NCBI GenBank assembly: GCA_964587835.1
Contig: CAZPMN010000003.1
Span: 1 to 64,000 of the forward strand
DNA: 64,000 nt
DNA from: Erginobacter sp964587835
Lineage (GTDB): Bacteria; Auribacterota; Erginobacteria; Erginobacterales; Erginobacteraceae
Direction of reading: 5' to 3'
A program made the translations under genes and the position numbers. Below, one piece after another: positions 35,875 through 44,240 of this stretch; the first letter of the stretch is position 1, and each line of letters starts with the position of its first letter. A model generated the notes under the pieces. That model did not search any database, was not told the DNA's origin, and saw only the letters and a list, made by a program, of their open reading frames with translations.

Positions 35875-36413
35875 CGGTCGCGCCCGGGCGCTTCCTCTCC
35901 GCCCTTGAGCGCCGCGATCCGATCCCGAAGCCGGGCGGCCTTCTCGTAATCTTCGGCGGCCACGGCTTTCTCCACCTCTTTCTTCAGCCGGGCGATTCGG
36001 GACCGGAGATCCTCGACGGTCCGGGAGGAAGCTTTGCCCTTCCCCGCCGGCCGGGCCGGGGCGCCGGCGACCGGAATCTTCCCGACATGGCGGTCGCCCC
36101 GGTGGAGAGCCTTGAGGAGAGGCGCCAGGTTGGCCGAAAACGTCCGGTAGCACTCCCCGCAGCCCAGCCGGCCTCCTTCCCGCAGCTCCTTCAGGGTCAA
36201 TCCGCAGTGGGGACAAGCGAGATCCTCGTCCTCGGCCGAATGCGGGGACGCCGCCAGGCTGCTGATCAGCTCGGCCATCGCGTCGGAGGGGGTAAGGGCA
36301 AAACCCTTCTCCCGGGCGCAGGCTTCGCAGAGATGGTACTCGACCATCTTCCCGTCAACGAACTCGGTATAGTGGACGGTAACTTCGTTCTTGCCGCAGT
36401 TGGGACAGATCAT
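35871..36413 (-). CDS. mcsA: McsA, zinc-binding activator of McsB
   Basis: 180 residues from the ATG at 36413. Two zinc-finger-like cysteine pairs are present near the N-terminus (MICPNCGKN and CEAC) and two near residue 65-85 (CPHC and CGEC). A C-terminal UVR motif (IARLKKEVEKAVAAEDYEKA-AR) matches that of ClpC. McsA stimulates McsB and links it to ClpC. The upstream regulator gene ctsR of Firmicutes operons is absent; ilvE is the neighbour. An AT-rich palindrome lies three bases before the ATG, with a candidate promoter just upstream. Confidence 0.93.
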   Translation of the reverse strand: MICPNCGKNEVTVHYTEFVDGKMVEYHLCEACAREKGFALTPSDAMAELISSLAASPHSAEDEDLACPHCGLTLKELREGGRLGCGECYRTFSANLAPLLKALHRGDRHVGKIPVAGAPARPAGKGKASSRTVEDLRSRIARLKKEVEKAVAAEDYEKAARLRDRIAALKGGEEAPGRDR

Positions 36414-36416
36414 ATT

Positions 36417-36441
36417 AAAATTTTTCCTGGGGAAAAATTTT
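36417..36441. promoter_or_regulatory. Perfect AT-rich palindrome at the mcsA start codon
   Basis: AAAATTTTTCC (36417-36427), TGG centre, GGAAAAATTTT (36431-36441): a perfect 11-base stem. The centre on the minus strand is CCA, as in the plus reading of the palindrome at the secA stop (44218-44240). It ends three bases before the start codon. Confidence 0.65.
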
Positions 36442-36447
36442 AGTGAT

Positions 36448-36475
36448 TTAATATTCATTCCAGGGAATCGAATAA
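36448..36475 (-). promoter_or_regulatory. Candidate promoter for mcsA-mcsB-clpC
   Basis: Minus strand: TTATTC (36475-36470), 16 bases, TATTAA (36453-36448). The -35 is a poor match. The predicted start lies at about the first base of the palindrome. Confidence 0.35.
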
Positions 36476-36507
36476 TCCTCCCCGGCAAATGGGGTTGTTC
36501 CGAGCAA

Positions 36508-36562
36508 GCAGCCGACCACTGCTTACTGCTCACTGCTCACTGCTTACCGATTACTGATTACC
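36508..36562. repeat. Short-unit repeat array, family R4, overlapping the ilvE 3' end
   Basis: On the minus strand: GGTAATCAGTAATCGGTAAG then CAGTGAGCAGTGAGCAGTAA and so on, in 7-base units. The ilvE stop codon TAA (36551-36553) is part of the unit CAGTAATC. Same family and orientation as at 51-85 and 41131-41166. Confidence 0.8.
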
Positions 36563-37426
36563 CACCTCCGTCCCTTCTTCCCGGGTCAGGCGGTGGTATT
36601 CTTGCATCAGGTCGCGGGTGAGCGGGCCGGGCTGGCCGTCACCGATCTGCCGCCCATCAACCCTAACCACGGGGACGATTTCGGCGGCGGTCCCGGTCAG
36701 GAAACACTCATCGGCGATAAAGAGATCGTGGCGGGTCATCACCAGCTGCTTAACGTCTATTCCCCTCTCCCGGGCCATCTCGATCACGACATTTCGGGTG
36801 ACCCCTTCCAAGACCCCCATACTGATCGACGGGGTGAGGATCGCCCCCTTGCGGACGGCGAAGATGTTATCCCCGGCGCACTCGGAGACGAAACCGAAGG
36901 AGTTGAGCATAATCGCCTCCTCCACTCCCGCGTTGATCGCCTCGATTTTGGCCAGGATGTTGTTCAGATAATTGAGCGACTTAATCCGGGGATTGATTGC
37001 TTCCGGAAGATTCCTCTGGGTCGCCACCGTAACCGTTGCCAACCCCTGGTCGTAGAGTTCGGGAGGGTAGAGCGCGATCTTATCAACGATGATGATCAGA
37101 CCGGATTTTCCGCAGGTATAAGGGTTCAATCCCAGGTTGCCGACTCCCCTGGTGATCAAGAGACGGATGTAGGCGTCAGCCAAACCGTTACGGCGGACGG
37201 TCTCCAAGACCGCGGCTTTCATCTCTTCCAGCGGAAGGGGGACGGCGAGGTCGATCGACTTGGCCGATTCGTAAAGCCTCTCCAGATGCTCATCGAACTT
37301 GAAGATCTTTCCGGCGTAAACCCGGATCCCCTCGAAAACCCCATCGCCGTAAAGGAGGCCGTGATCAAAGACCGATATCCTGGCATCCTCCTTCTCAAAG
37401 TATTCCCCGTTAACGTAGACTTGCAT
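36551..37426 (-). CDS. ilvE: Branched-chain amino acid aminotransferase (class IV)
   Basis: 291 residues, PLP-dependent. Family motifs: VFDHGLLYGDGVFEGIRVY, IKSLNYLNNILAKIEAINAG (with the PLP lysine in the NPRIKSLNY segment), and EEAIMLNSFGFVSECAGDNIFAV. It interconverts leucine, isoleucine and valine with their 2-oxo acids. The bacterial short form without extensions suggests IlvE over D-amino acid transaminase, though the latter is a relative. GGGGAGG precedes the ATG. Residues GNQ at the end and the stop codon come from the R4 repeat. Confidence 0.93.
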   Translation of the reverse strand: MQVYVNGEYFEKEDARISVFDHGLLYGDGVFEGIRVYAGKIFKFDEHLERLYESAKSIDLAVPLPLEEMKAAVLETVRRNGLADAYIRLLITRGVGNLGLNPYTCGKSGLIIIVDKIALYPPELYDQGLATVTVATQRNLPEAINPRIKSLNYLNNILAKIEAINAGVEEAIMLNSFGFVSECAGDNIFAVRKGAILTPSISMGVLEGVTRNVVIEMARERGIDVKQLVMTRHDLFIADECFLTGTAAEIVPVVRVDGRQIGDGQPGPLTRDLMQEYHRLTREEGTEVGNQ

Positions 37427-37514
37427 ATCTCATCCCTCCCCTTGAATACCTTTCACGGACACCTTTATAGACAGCTGAATAATTTCGCTCCCCCACCTCG
37501 CCCTCTTTTTTTCT

Positions 37515-37608
37515 GACAGGATAACAGGATCTACCGGATAGGGGAAAGGACTGATTCTTATCCTTATTTATCCCGTTATTCTGTCGAAAACAATCCGGTT
37601 ATCCCGTC
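37515..37608. repeat. Short-unit repeat array, family R3 (GGATAACAGGAT type), overlapping the lolD 3' end
   Basis: GACAGGATAACAGGATC (from 37515) is followed by inverted units (TATCCCGTTATTCTGTC, 37569-37585) and CAATCCGGTTATCCCGTC (37591-37608). The lolD stop codon lies within GACGGGATAACCGGATTG on the minus strand. Confidence 0.8.
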
Positions 37609-38315
37609 TCCTCGATCCGCCCGTCCCGGATCCGGATAATCCGGGGCGCCCATTCGGCGACCTGCTTGTCGTGGGAGACCACCAGCAGGGTCTTCCCTGT
37701 CTCGGAATGCAGTTTCTCCAGCAGCTTGAGCAACTCACCGCCGGAATGGGAGTCGAGGTTGCCGGTGGGCTCGTCGGCGAGAATCAGATCCGGGTCATTG
37801 GCCAGGGCCCGGGCCACCGCCACCCGCTGCTGCTCGCCCCCGGAGAGCTGGGAAGGATAATGCTCCATCCTTTCGCTCATCCCAACCAGATCGAGCAGCC
37901 GGGCGGCGGTGTCCCTTAACCGTCCGTTGAGAGCGCCCCCGGCGGAGCGGATCCGGCGGGGCATAACCACGTTCTCCCAGGCCCGGAATTCCGGCAGGAG
38001 ATGGAAGAACTGGAAGACAAAGCCGATTCTTTCGCTGCGCAGACGAGCCCGGGCCCGGCGGCCCAGGCGGAAGATGTCCTCACCGTCCAGTTCCACCCGT
38101 CCGGCGGTCGGCGAATCCAGGGCCCCGAGAATATGGAGGAGCGTACTCTTCCCCGCCCCCGAGGGACCGGAGAGCACGGCAACCTCCCCTTTCTTCAAGG
38201 ATAGATCGATCCCCCGCAGGATGGGGAGACTGCGTCTGCCCACCCGAAAGACCCGGGTTACTCCCCGGGCGGCGAGAAAAACTTCCGCCTGATTATCCCG
38301 TTGTCGGTTTTCCAT
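37599..38315 (-). CDS. lolD: Lipoprotein-releasing ABC transporter ATPase LolD
   Basis: 238 residues. Walker A GPSGAGKST, Q-loop FQFFHLLPEFRAWENV, signature QLSGGEQQR, Walker B DLILADEPTGNLDS, H-switch VVSHD. It powers the extraction of lipoproteins from the inner membrane for delivery to LolA. The gene lies 62 bases after lolC. The last codon and the stop (GGA TAA) lie in an R3 repeat. Other ATPases of the MacB family look similar; adjacency to lolC supports Lol. Confidence 0.92.
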   Translation of the reverse strand: MENRQRDNQAEVFLAARGVTRVFRVGRRSLPILRGIDLSLKKGEVAVLSGPSGAGKSTLLHILGALDSPTAGRVELDGEDIFRLGRRARARLRSERIGFVFQFFHLLPEFRAWENVVMPRRIRSAGGALNGRLRDTAARLLDLVGMSERMEHYPSQLSGGEQQRVAVARALANDPDLILADEPTGNLDSHSGGELLKLLEKLHSETGKTLLVVSHDKQVAEWAPRIIRIRDGRIEETG

Positions 38316-38377
38316 CCTCGTAACAGTCCGATTGAATTGCCGCTTTTAAAACCCGGGCCGGATTAAGATCTCCGCGA

Positions 38378-39613
38378 TTATTCGTAACGCAAGGCCTGGA
38401 CCGGCTCCATCCGGGCGGCCCGCCAGGCCGGATAGAGTGAGGCCAGGATGCTGATCAGCAAAGCGCAGCCGGCGATCACGGCCGTCTCCAGCGGGTTGAT
38501 CCGGGCCGGGATGCTCTCGAAGTAATACACGTCGGGGGGAAAGACCTCGATCCCGAATCGGGCGGAGATGAAGTCGGCGACATCGTTGATCCGGGCGATC
38601 AAAAGCAGGCCGGCCACCACTCCGGCCAGGGTGCCGAAAAGGCCGATCAGCAACCCCTGGAGCGTGAAGATCTTCCGGACCATCGCCTCAGTCGCGCCCA
38701 GGGCCTTGAAGATCCCGATCGCGCGGGTCTTCTCCTTGACCGAGACGATCAGGGTACTGGCGATGTTCAGGGAAGCCACCACGGTAATCAGCATCACGAT
38801 CAGAAACATCAGGTTCTTCTCCACCTGGATGGCGGCGAAGAGCGGCTTGTTAAGTTCCATCCAGCTCCGGATCTGGTAGCGGGGCGGAGGAAGTAGCTTC
38901 TCGATCTCCAGCTTGACCGCGTGGGCAAACTCGACGTCGTCGATCTTGAGACCGATCCCGTTGACGCCATCTCCGAAACCAAACAGTTCGGCGGCCGCCG
39001 CCAGGTTGACATAGGCCAGTTCCAGGTCATACTGCGCCATCCCCGACTTGAAGATTCCCGCCACCGCAAATCCCTGTCGGCGGGCCCCGGCCGCGCCGGG
39101 GAGGAGTCCCCGGCCGGGGGAGATGATGATCACCCGGTCACCCAGCTGGAGACCGCAGATCCGGGCGAACTGAGCCCCGACGAGGATCTCGTCCTCGGCC
39201 AGATTCAGCCTCCCTTCCTGGATGTACTCACCAAGGCGGCTGACCCGGACCTCCGCCTCCGGATCGATCCCCCGAAGGTTGACACCCAGGGCCCGGGTCC
39301 GGGTGCGCAGGATGACCTGGCCGGCGATAAAGGGAGCGGCGGCCTCTACCCGGTCTATATCCTCGGCCAAGGTAATCAACCGGGGATAATCCTCGATCAG
39401 TCCGGAGGAGGTGATGACCACGTTGCCGTAGACCCCGAGGAATTTCTCTTTCAGCTCCCGGTCAAAGCCGCTCATCACCGACATAACCACCATCAGGGTC
39501 ATCACTCCCACCGCCACGCCGGTGACGGAGATGACGGTAATCAGGGAGACAAAGGATTCCTTGCCTCGGAAACGGAGGAAACGCAGCCCGGTCCAGATGG
39601 TGAAGGGAAACAT
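38378..39613 (-). CDS. lolC: Lipoprotein-releasing ABC transporter permease (LolC/LolE)
   Basis: 411 residues with one N-terminal membrane helix (ITVISVTGVAVGVMTLMVVMSVMSGFDRE), a large periplasmic domain (about 50-260), and three C-terminal helices in the FtsX domain. The tail IGIFKALGATEAMVRKIFTLQG is conserved in the LolCE family. Only one permease gene is present, so the complex may be a LolF-like homodimer or have a partner elsewhere. It begins 17 bases after lysS. Confidence 0.93.
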   Translation of the reverse strand: MFPFTIWTGLRFLRFRGKESFVSLITVISVTGVAVGVMTLMVVMSVMSGFDRELKEKFLGVYGNVVITSSGLIEDYPRLITLAEDIDRVEAAAPFIAGQVILRTRTRALGVNLRGIDPEAEVRVSRLGEYIQEGRLNLAEDEILVGAQFARICGLQLGDRVIIISPGRGLLPGAAGARRQGFAVAGIFKSGMAQYDLELAYVNLAAAAELFGFGDGVNGIGLKIDDVEFAHAVKLEIEKLLPPPRYQIRSWMELNKPLFAAIQVEKNLMFLIVMLITVVASLNIASTLIVSVKEKTRAIGIFKALGATEAMVRKIFTLQGLLIGLFGTLAGVVAGLLLIARINDVADFISARFGIEVFPPDVYYFESIPARINPLETAVIAGCALLISILASLYPAWRAARMEPVQALRYE

Positions 39614-39630
39614 CGGATATTCAGTATTTA

Positions 39631-41082
39631 TTATCCGGTTACCGGCCTCAACTGGGGAAAGAGGATGACATCCCGGATCGAGGAGGCCCCGGTCAGGAGC
39701 ATCACCAGGCGGTCAACCCCGATCCCGGTTCCGCCAGCCGGCGGCATCCCCGACTCCATCGCCTCCAGAAAGTCCTCGTCTATCTGTCCGCCGGTTCCGG
39801 GCCCCTCCGGGGAGCGAGCGGCGGCTTGTTTCCGAAAGCGGTCTCGCTGCTCCAGCGGATCGTTCAGTTCCGAGTATCCCGGGGCCAGTTCGGTCCCGTT
39901 GACGACCAGCTCAAAGACATCCACCGCCTCCGGGTCGTTTTCCTTCAATCGGGCCAGGGGGACCAGGGGAGCGGGGAATTCCAGGACAAAGGTCGGCTGG
40001 AGCAGGGAGGGCTCGATGCATTTCTCATAGATCTCATGAGTGATCTCCAGCGGGGTCATCTCCTCCGTGACCTCCAGGCCGCGCCGGATCGCCTCGGCGG
40101 CCATCTCTTCCCGGTTGCGGGAAAACCAATCGGCGCCCCCGATAAAGTCAGCCACCAGCTCGCGGTAGCGGACCCTCCGCCAGGGCGGGGTCAGATCGAT
40201 CACCTCCTCCCCGTGGACGGGAGCGAGGTCTCCGCGAACAGTCTGGCTGACTCCGGTAACCAGGGCCTCGACCAGTTCCATCATCGACCGGCAATCCCCG
40301 AAGGCCTCGTAGATCTCGAGCATAGTGAATTCCGGGTTATGGCTCCGGGAGAGCCCCTCGTTGCGAAAATTCCGGTTCAGCTCGTAGATCTTCTCGAAGC
40401 CTCCGACCAGCAGCCGCTTCAGGTAAAGTTCAGGGGCGATTCGAAGAAACATCGGGGTGTCGAGTGCGGTATAGAAGGTCTCAAAGGGGCGAGCCGCGGC
40501 ACCGCCCGGGAGCGGCTGCATCATCGGAGTTTCCACCTCGAGAAACCCCCGCCGGTCCAGGAAGCTGCGAATCTCCCGGATAATCCGACAGCGGAGCCGG
40601 AAGAGATCCGCCACCTCCCGGTTGGCGATCAGGTCGAGATATCGGCGGCGGTAGCGGGTCTCCCGATCCTTCAGGCCGTGCCACTTTTCCGGAGGCGGCT
40701 GGAGCGCCTTGCTCAGCAGAACCAGCTCCCTGACCAGGACGCTGATCTCTCCTTTCCGGGTCGTGAAGAGTTCACCCTTCACCCCCACGATATCTCCCAG
40801 GTCAAGACGATCAAGCACTTCCAGTTCCCGCCCGGTCAGGTTGTCCCTCCTCAGGTAAAGCTGAATCTTGCCGGTGGCGTCGACGAGGTCGGCGAAGACG
40901 GTCTTCCCGTGGCCCCGAATCGCGGCCAGACGGCCGGCCATCGCCACGCCCCGTCCTTCCGAGTAATCGGAATGACAGTCAGCCGCCCGGACATTCCGCT
41001 CGAAGCTTCCTCCGAAGGGATCCACACCGAGGGAGCGCAGCTCCTCGATCTTCTTCAGCCGCTGAGCTCGCAAGTCTTCCAT
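39631..41082 (-). CDS. lysS: Lysyl-tRNA synthetase (class II)
   Basis: 483 residues. An N-terminal OB-fold anticodon-binding domain (about 50-140, VAMAGRLAAIRGHGKTVFADL) is followed by the class II core: motif 1 RRRYLDLIANREV region, motif 2 FRNEGLSRSHNPEFTMLEIYEAF, motif 3 GIGVDRLVMLLTGASSIRDVILFPQ. It charges tRNA-Lys. AAGGAAG lies nine bases before the ATG. It is between prfB and lolC, an order I also know from Deltaproteobacteria. Confidence 0.96.
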   Translation of the reverse strand: MEDLRAQRLKKIEELRSLGVDPFGGSFERNVRAADCHSDYSEGRGVAMAGRLAAIRGHGKTVFADLVDATGKIQLYLRRDNLTGRELEVLDRLDLGDIVGVKGELFTTRKGEISVLVRELVLLSKALQPPPEKWHGLKDRETRYRRRYLDLIANREVADLFRLRCRIIREIRSFLDRRGFLEVETPMMQPLPGGAAARPFETFYTALDTPMFLRIAPELYLKRLLVGGFEKIYELNRNFRNEGLSRSHNPEFTMLEIYEAFGDCRSMMELVEALVTGVSQTVRGDLAPVHGEEVIDLTPPWRRVRYRELVADFIGGADWFSRNREEMAAEAIRRGLEVTEEMTPLEITHEIYEKCIEPSLLQPTFVLEFPAPLVPLARLKENDPEAVDVFELVVNGTELAPGYSELNDPLEQRDRFRKQAAARSPEGPGTGGQIDEDFLEAMESGMPPAGGTGIGVDRLVMLLTGASSIRDVILFPQLRPVTG

Positions 41083-41130
41083 TTTACTGCTTCCTTAGCT
41101 GATATTGAACTTACTCCGACCATCAAACGA

Positions 41131-41166
41131 GTCGGCTTACTGGTTACCGATTACTGATTACCGCCC
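41131..41166. repeat. Short-unit repeat array, family R4, overlapping the prfB 3' end
   Basis: On the minus strand the array begins GGTAATCAGTAATCGGTAAC; the stop codon of prfB (TAA, 41153-41151) lies in CAGTAATC, exactly as in ilvE. Confidence 0.8.
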
Positions 41167-42252
41167 GCAGTCGTCCGCAGATACTCCAATATGAATGGGT
41201 CGATGTCCCCGTCCATCACGCCCTTGATATCCCCAACCGTCAACCCGGTCCGGTGATCCTTAACCATTGTATAGGGCTGGAAGACGTAAGAGCGGATCTG
41301 ACTCCCCCATTCGATCTTCTTTTGATCTTCGTAATGCTCAGCCAGTGCCTTTTCTTTTTCTTCCAGTTCCAGCTGATGGAGCCGGGACTTCAAAACCTTC
41401 ATCGCCTGAACCCGGTTCTTGTGCTGGGACCGTTCGTTCTGGCACTGGACAACGATCCCGGTCGGGATATGGGTGATCCGAACGGCGGAGTCGGTTACGT
41501 TGACATGCTGCCCCCCGGCCCCGGAAGAGCGGTAGGTGTCCACCCGCAGATCCTTATCCTCGATCTTGATCTCGATCTCCTCTCCCACCTCCGGGATTAC
41601 GTCCACCGATACGAACGAGGTATGCCGGCGCTGGTTGGAATCAAAGGGGGAGATGCGGACCAGCCGGTGCACCCCCCGCTCGGACTTCAGGTATCCGAAG
41701 ACCCGGCCCCCGGTGACCAGGGCCAGAAGGCTCTTGATCCCCGCTTCATCCCCCGGAGTCAGACTGAGCACCCGGGCCGAGTAGCCCCTGTCCTCGAACC
41801 AGCGGCTGTACATCCGCCAGAGCATCTCAGCCCAATCGCAAGATTCGGTGCCGCCGGCCCCCGACTGGAGGGAGAAGTAGGCGTTGCTGTTGTCTTCCGG
41901 CCGGGAGAGCATCGCCCCCAGCTCCAGGCGATCGAGGCGGTCGGCCAGCTTCCCCACCTCGGCGGCGATCTCGCCCGCCAACCCCTCGTCCTCCCGGGCC
42001 ATCCCGGCCAGTTCTTCCAGGTCGGAGATCTCCCCGCCCAGAGCTTCCCAAGGGTCGATCAGATCCCGGATTTCCTTCAATTCCCGGACGGTATCCTGGG
42101 CCTGTTCCCGATTATCCCAGAATCCCGGCCGGGTCATCTCCAGTTCAAGTTCCTTCAGGCGTTCCCGCCGGCCGGGCAGGTCAAAGATACCCCCTGATCC
42201 GGGCGTATCTCTCCCGGATCTCTTTCAGCCTTTCATTTACTTCCTCGGACAT
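41151..42252 (-). CDS. prfB: Peptide chain release factor 2, with programmed +1 frameshift
   Basis: 366 residues in two frames. The first reading (42252-42184, 23 codons from MSEEVNER) ends at an in-frame TGA (42183-42181). The second (42182-41151) continues DLPGRRERLKELELEMTRPGF. The SPF stop-reading tripeptide (ISPFDSNQRRHTSF) and the GGQ motif (SSGAGGQHVNVTDSAVRI) are present. It reads UGA and UAA; the frameshift makes RF2 limit its own synthesis. The length matches the E. coli protein. The end of the protein, GNQ, and its stop codon are provided by an R4 repeat. Confidence 0.97.
42180..42195 (-). promoter_or_regulatory. RF2 programmed frameshift site
   Basis: Minus strand: AGG GGG TAT CTT TGA C, the canonical site. 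AGGGGG acts as an internal ribosome-binding stimulator, CTT is the slippery codon and TGA C the slow stop context. The downstream frame opens immediately at GAC. Confidence 0.95.
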
Positions 42253-42310
42253 TAATCTCCCTCAGACAAGATCATAGCTGATTATCCCTCAACCTCGCCC
42301 CCTTGATTTG

Positions 42311-42468
42311 GACGGGATAACAGGATCAACGGGATGGAATTTTCCCGCATTCCGGATTATTCGGTTATCCGGCCCCAAAAAACAGCATCCTGATATCCCC
42401 CCTCCAAAAAAAATATCCTGTCGATCCTGTTATCCTGTCTAAAATTATCCTGTTAATCCTGTCAATAA
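42311..42468. repeat. Inverted pair of R3 repeats in the prfB-lnt gap
   Basis: GACGGGATAACAGGATCAAC (from 42311) and, inverted, ATCCTGTCGATCCTGTTATC (from 42415), followed by further TTAATCCTGTCAA units to 42468. The arms are about 80 bases apart and could form a long hairpin. The gap from 42253 to 42553 has no gene. Confidence 0.8.
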
Positions 42469-42553
42469 ACTTCTCGTTATCCTCCCCGAACCGGAGCAGT
42501 CGCTTATCTTGTCACCCGGGGAAAGAAAAGACAATAAAAGAAATCCCGGCCGG

Positions 42554-44092
42554 TCAGGCGCCGCCACGGCTCCTGATCGGCAGCAAGCCCAGGGTGGCAC
42601 AGAGGGCCAGACCGAGGCAGATCCAGGAGAAGACGTCTCCGTACTCGCGATAAAAGGAGGACCGCGGGCGGGGATAAACGGAAGCGGTCGCCCAGCCGGA
42701 GACAAAGAGTTTCCGCCCCCTTTCGTCAGACACCTCGCCGACCACCCTCCCCCAGGGGTCGATAATGCACGAATACCCGGTGTTGGCGGCCCGGGCCAGG
42801 TAGACCCGATTTTCCACCGCCCGAAAGAAGGCGGCAAAGGCGTGCTGAAAGGGAGCGGGGGTATCCCCGAACCAGGCGTCGTTGGTAACGTTGACCAGGA
42901 GGTCCGCCCCCCGGAGGGCCAGCTCCCGCGAGGGTCCGGGAAAGATATCCTCGTAACAGATCAGGACCCCGATCCGGGCCGGCGGTCGGCCGGGCGAGGC
43001 GAGGTCGGAGAGAGGGAAGGCCGGATACCCCGGGCCGGGAGAGAAATCCTCCTCCCAGGGGACCACCCGGCCGAGAAAGGGAAAGACGGACCGCAAGGGG
43101 GTGTATTCGCCGAAGGGAACCAGGTGAACCTTGTCGTAGCGGAACCGGGGACCTCCCCGGGGGGAGATCAGATAGGCACTGTTGAAATGTCCGCCCTCGT
43201 CCCGATAGTCGCCCCCGAACAGCAGGTAAGCCCCGCTGCGGGACGCCAGGTCTTCCAGGCGCCGTCGAACGGCCGGCGTCTCTTCCAGATAATAAGGCAG
43301 GGCCGATTCCGGCCAGATCAGCAGGTCGCTGGACCGGGCCAGGGCCCGGAGACTGAGATCGAGGTAAGTCCGGAGATGGGCGGGGGCAAGGGCGGGCACC
43401 CACTTCAATTCCTGGCGGATCGCCCCCTGGACCACCGTCACCTCGAGGGATCCGGAGACCGGTTCCTCCCCGCCCGACCGCAGGGTATGCCGACCGTAAA
43501 GGAGGGCGGCACTGAGGAGGAGGAAGGCGGGGAGGAGCCCCCCCGGGCGGGGTAGTTTCCCCGGCCCGCGCCGGGCTCGGAGAAAGACCACCGCGGAGGC
43601 GATTACTGTGTTGACCAAGACTAAAAGAAAACCCACCCCGTATACCCCGGTCAGGGAACCAACCTGGATCAGGGGAAGATTGCGGACCTGGCTGATGCCC
43701 AAAAGGTTCCAGGGAAAACCGGAGAGCAGGTGGGTCCTCAGGTACTCGAGAACGACCCACCCGGAGGGGGCCGCCCACCACAGCCAGCCCGGACGCCGGG
43801 ACGAGAGGAGCGCGAACCAGCCCGACCAGACGGCGGGATAGAGGGCCAGGTAGAAAGCGAGGACCAGATAACCGGGCACGGTTACCAGATGCAGCCAGTA
43901 TAGACCTCCATACCCCCAGACCACCCCCGCCAGGAGGCCGAGGGAAAAACCCTTTCGGGGCGGCCGCTGCCAGAGGGCCGCCAGCAGCGGGACCAGGGCG
44001 ATCCAGGCCACCGGGCCGAGGGAGAAGGAGAGGAAGGGAAGGGTGAGGAGGACGCCGCTCAGGAGGGCGAGGAATATGCTGGGCCGGGACAT
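42554..44092 (-). CDS. lnt: Apolipoprotein N-acyltransferase
   Basis: 512 residues. Six or seven N-terminal membrane helices (to about 200) are followed by a nitrilase-type catalytic domain in the periplasm and a C-terminal helix (VFSWICLGLALCATLGLLP). The glutamate-lysine-cysteine triad is visible in LLIWPESALPYYLE, RYDKVHLVPFGEYTPL and RIGVLICYEDIFP. It adds the third acyl chain to lipoproteins, the form recognised by Lol in many diderms. The promoter and ribosome-binding site are unclear. Confidence 0.95.
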   Translation of the reverse strand: MSRPSIFLALLSGVLLTLPFLSFSLGPVAWIALVPLLAALWQRPPRKGFSLGLLAGVVWGYGGLYWLHLVTVPGYLVLAFYLALYPAVWSGWFALLSSRRPGWLWWAAPSGWVVLEYLRTHLLSGFPWNLLGISQVRNLPLIQVGSLTGVYGVGFLLVLVNTVIASAVVFLRARRGPGKLPRPGGLLPAFLLLSAALLYGRHTLRSGGEEPVSGSLEVTVVQGAIRQELKWVPALAPAHLRTYLDLSLRALARSSDLLIWPESALPYYLEETPAVRRRLEDLASRSGAYLLFGGDYRDEGGHFNSAYLISPRGGPRFRYDKVHLVPFGEYTPLRSVFPFLGRVVPWEEDFSPGPGYPAFPLSDLASPGRPPARIGVLICYEDIFPGPSRELALRGADLLVNVTNDAWFGDTPAPFQHAFAAFFRAVENRVYLARAANTGYSCIIDPWGRVVGEVSDERGRKLFVSGWATASVYPRPRSSFYREYGDVFSWICLGLALCATLGLLPIRSRGGA

Positions 44093-44208
44093 ACCAGGGA
44101 CCTAAAGGACGAAAATGACTGAAAGGGAACCAGGGGGAGCGGGAAACAAGAATATTAGAGAAAAATTATCAACTCTGCGCGCCATCCAAGGACTTCCGCT
44201 GAAGTACA

Positions 44209-44240
44209 AAAAAAACTAAAATTTTCCCCAGGAAAATTTT
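44209..44240 (-). terminator. AT-rich palindrome and T-run at the secA stop codon
   Basis: AAAATTTTCC (44218-44227), CCA centre, GGAAAATTTT (44231-44240), a perfect ten-base stem overlapping the secA stop codon (TAA at 44241-44239). On the minus strand nine T residues follow, so it looks like an AT-rich intrinsic terminator. It belongs to the same palindrome family as those at start codons. Confidence 0.55.

Noticed and set aside
34816..36216. Extended McsB reading frame from 36216
   Set aside because: The extra N-terminus is an antisense-frame reading of mcsA with arginine and proline noise; the ATG at 35874 overlaps the mcsA stop as a standard coupled pair.
36508..36562. Possible CRISPR array
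   Set aside because: Units are 7 bases with no spacers, and there are no cas genes; the same holds for R1 to R3.
41151..42137. RF2 as an independent ORF starting at 42137
   Set aside because: The upstream 23 codons and the exact frameshift site show the true start is at 42252.
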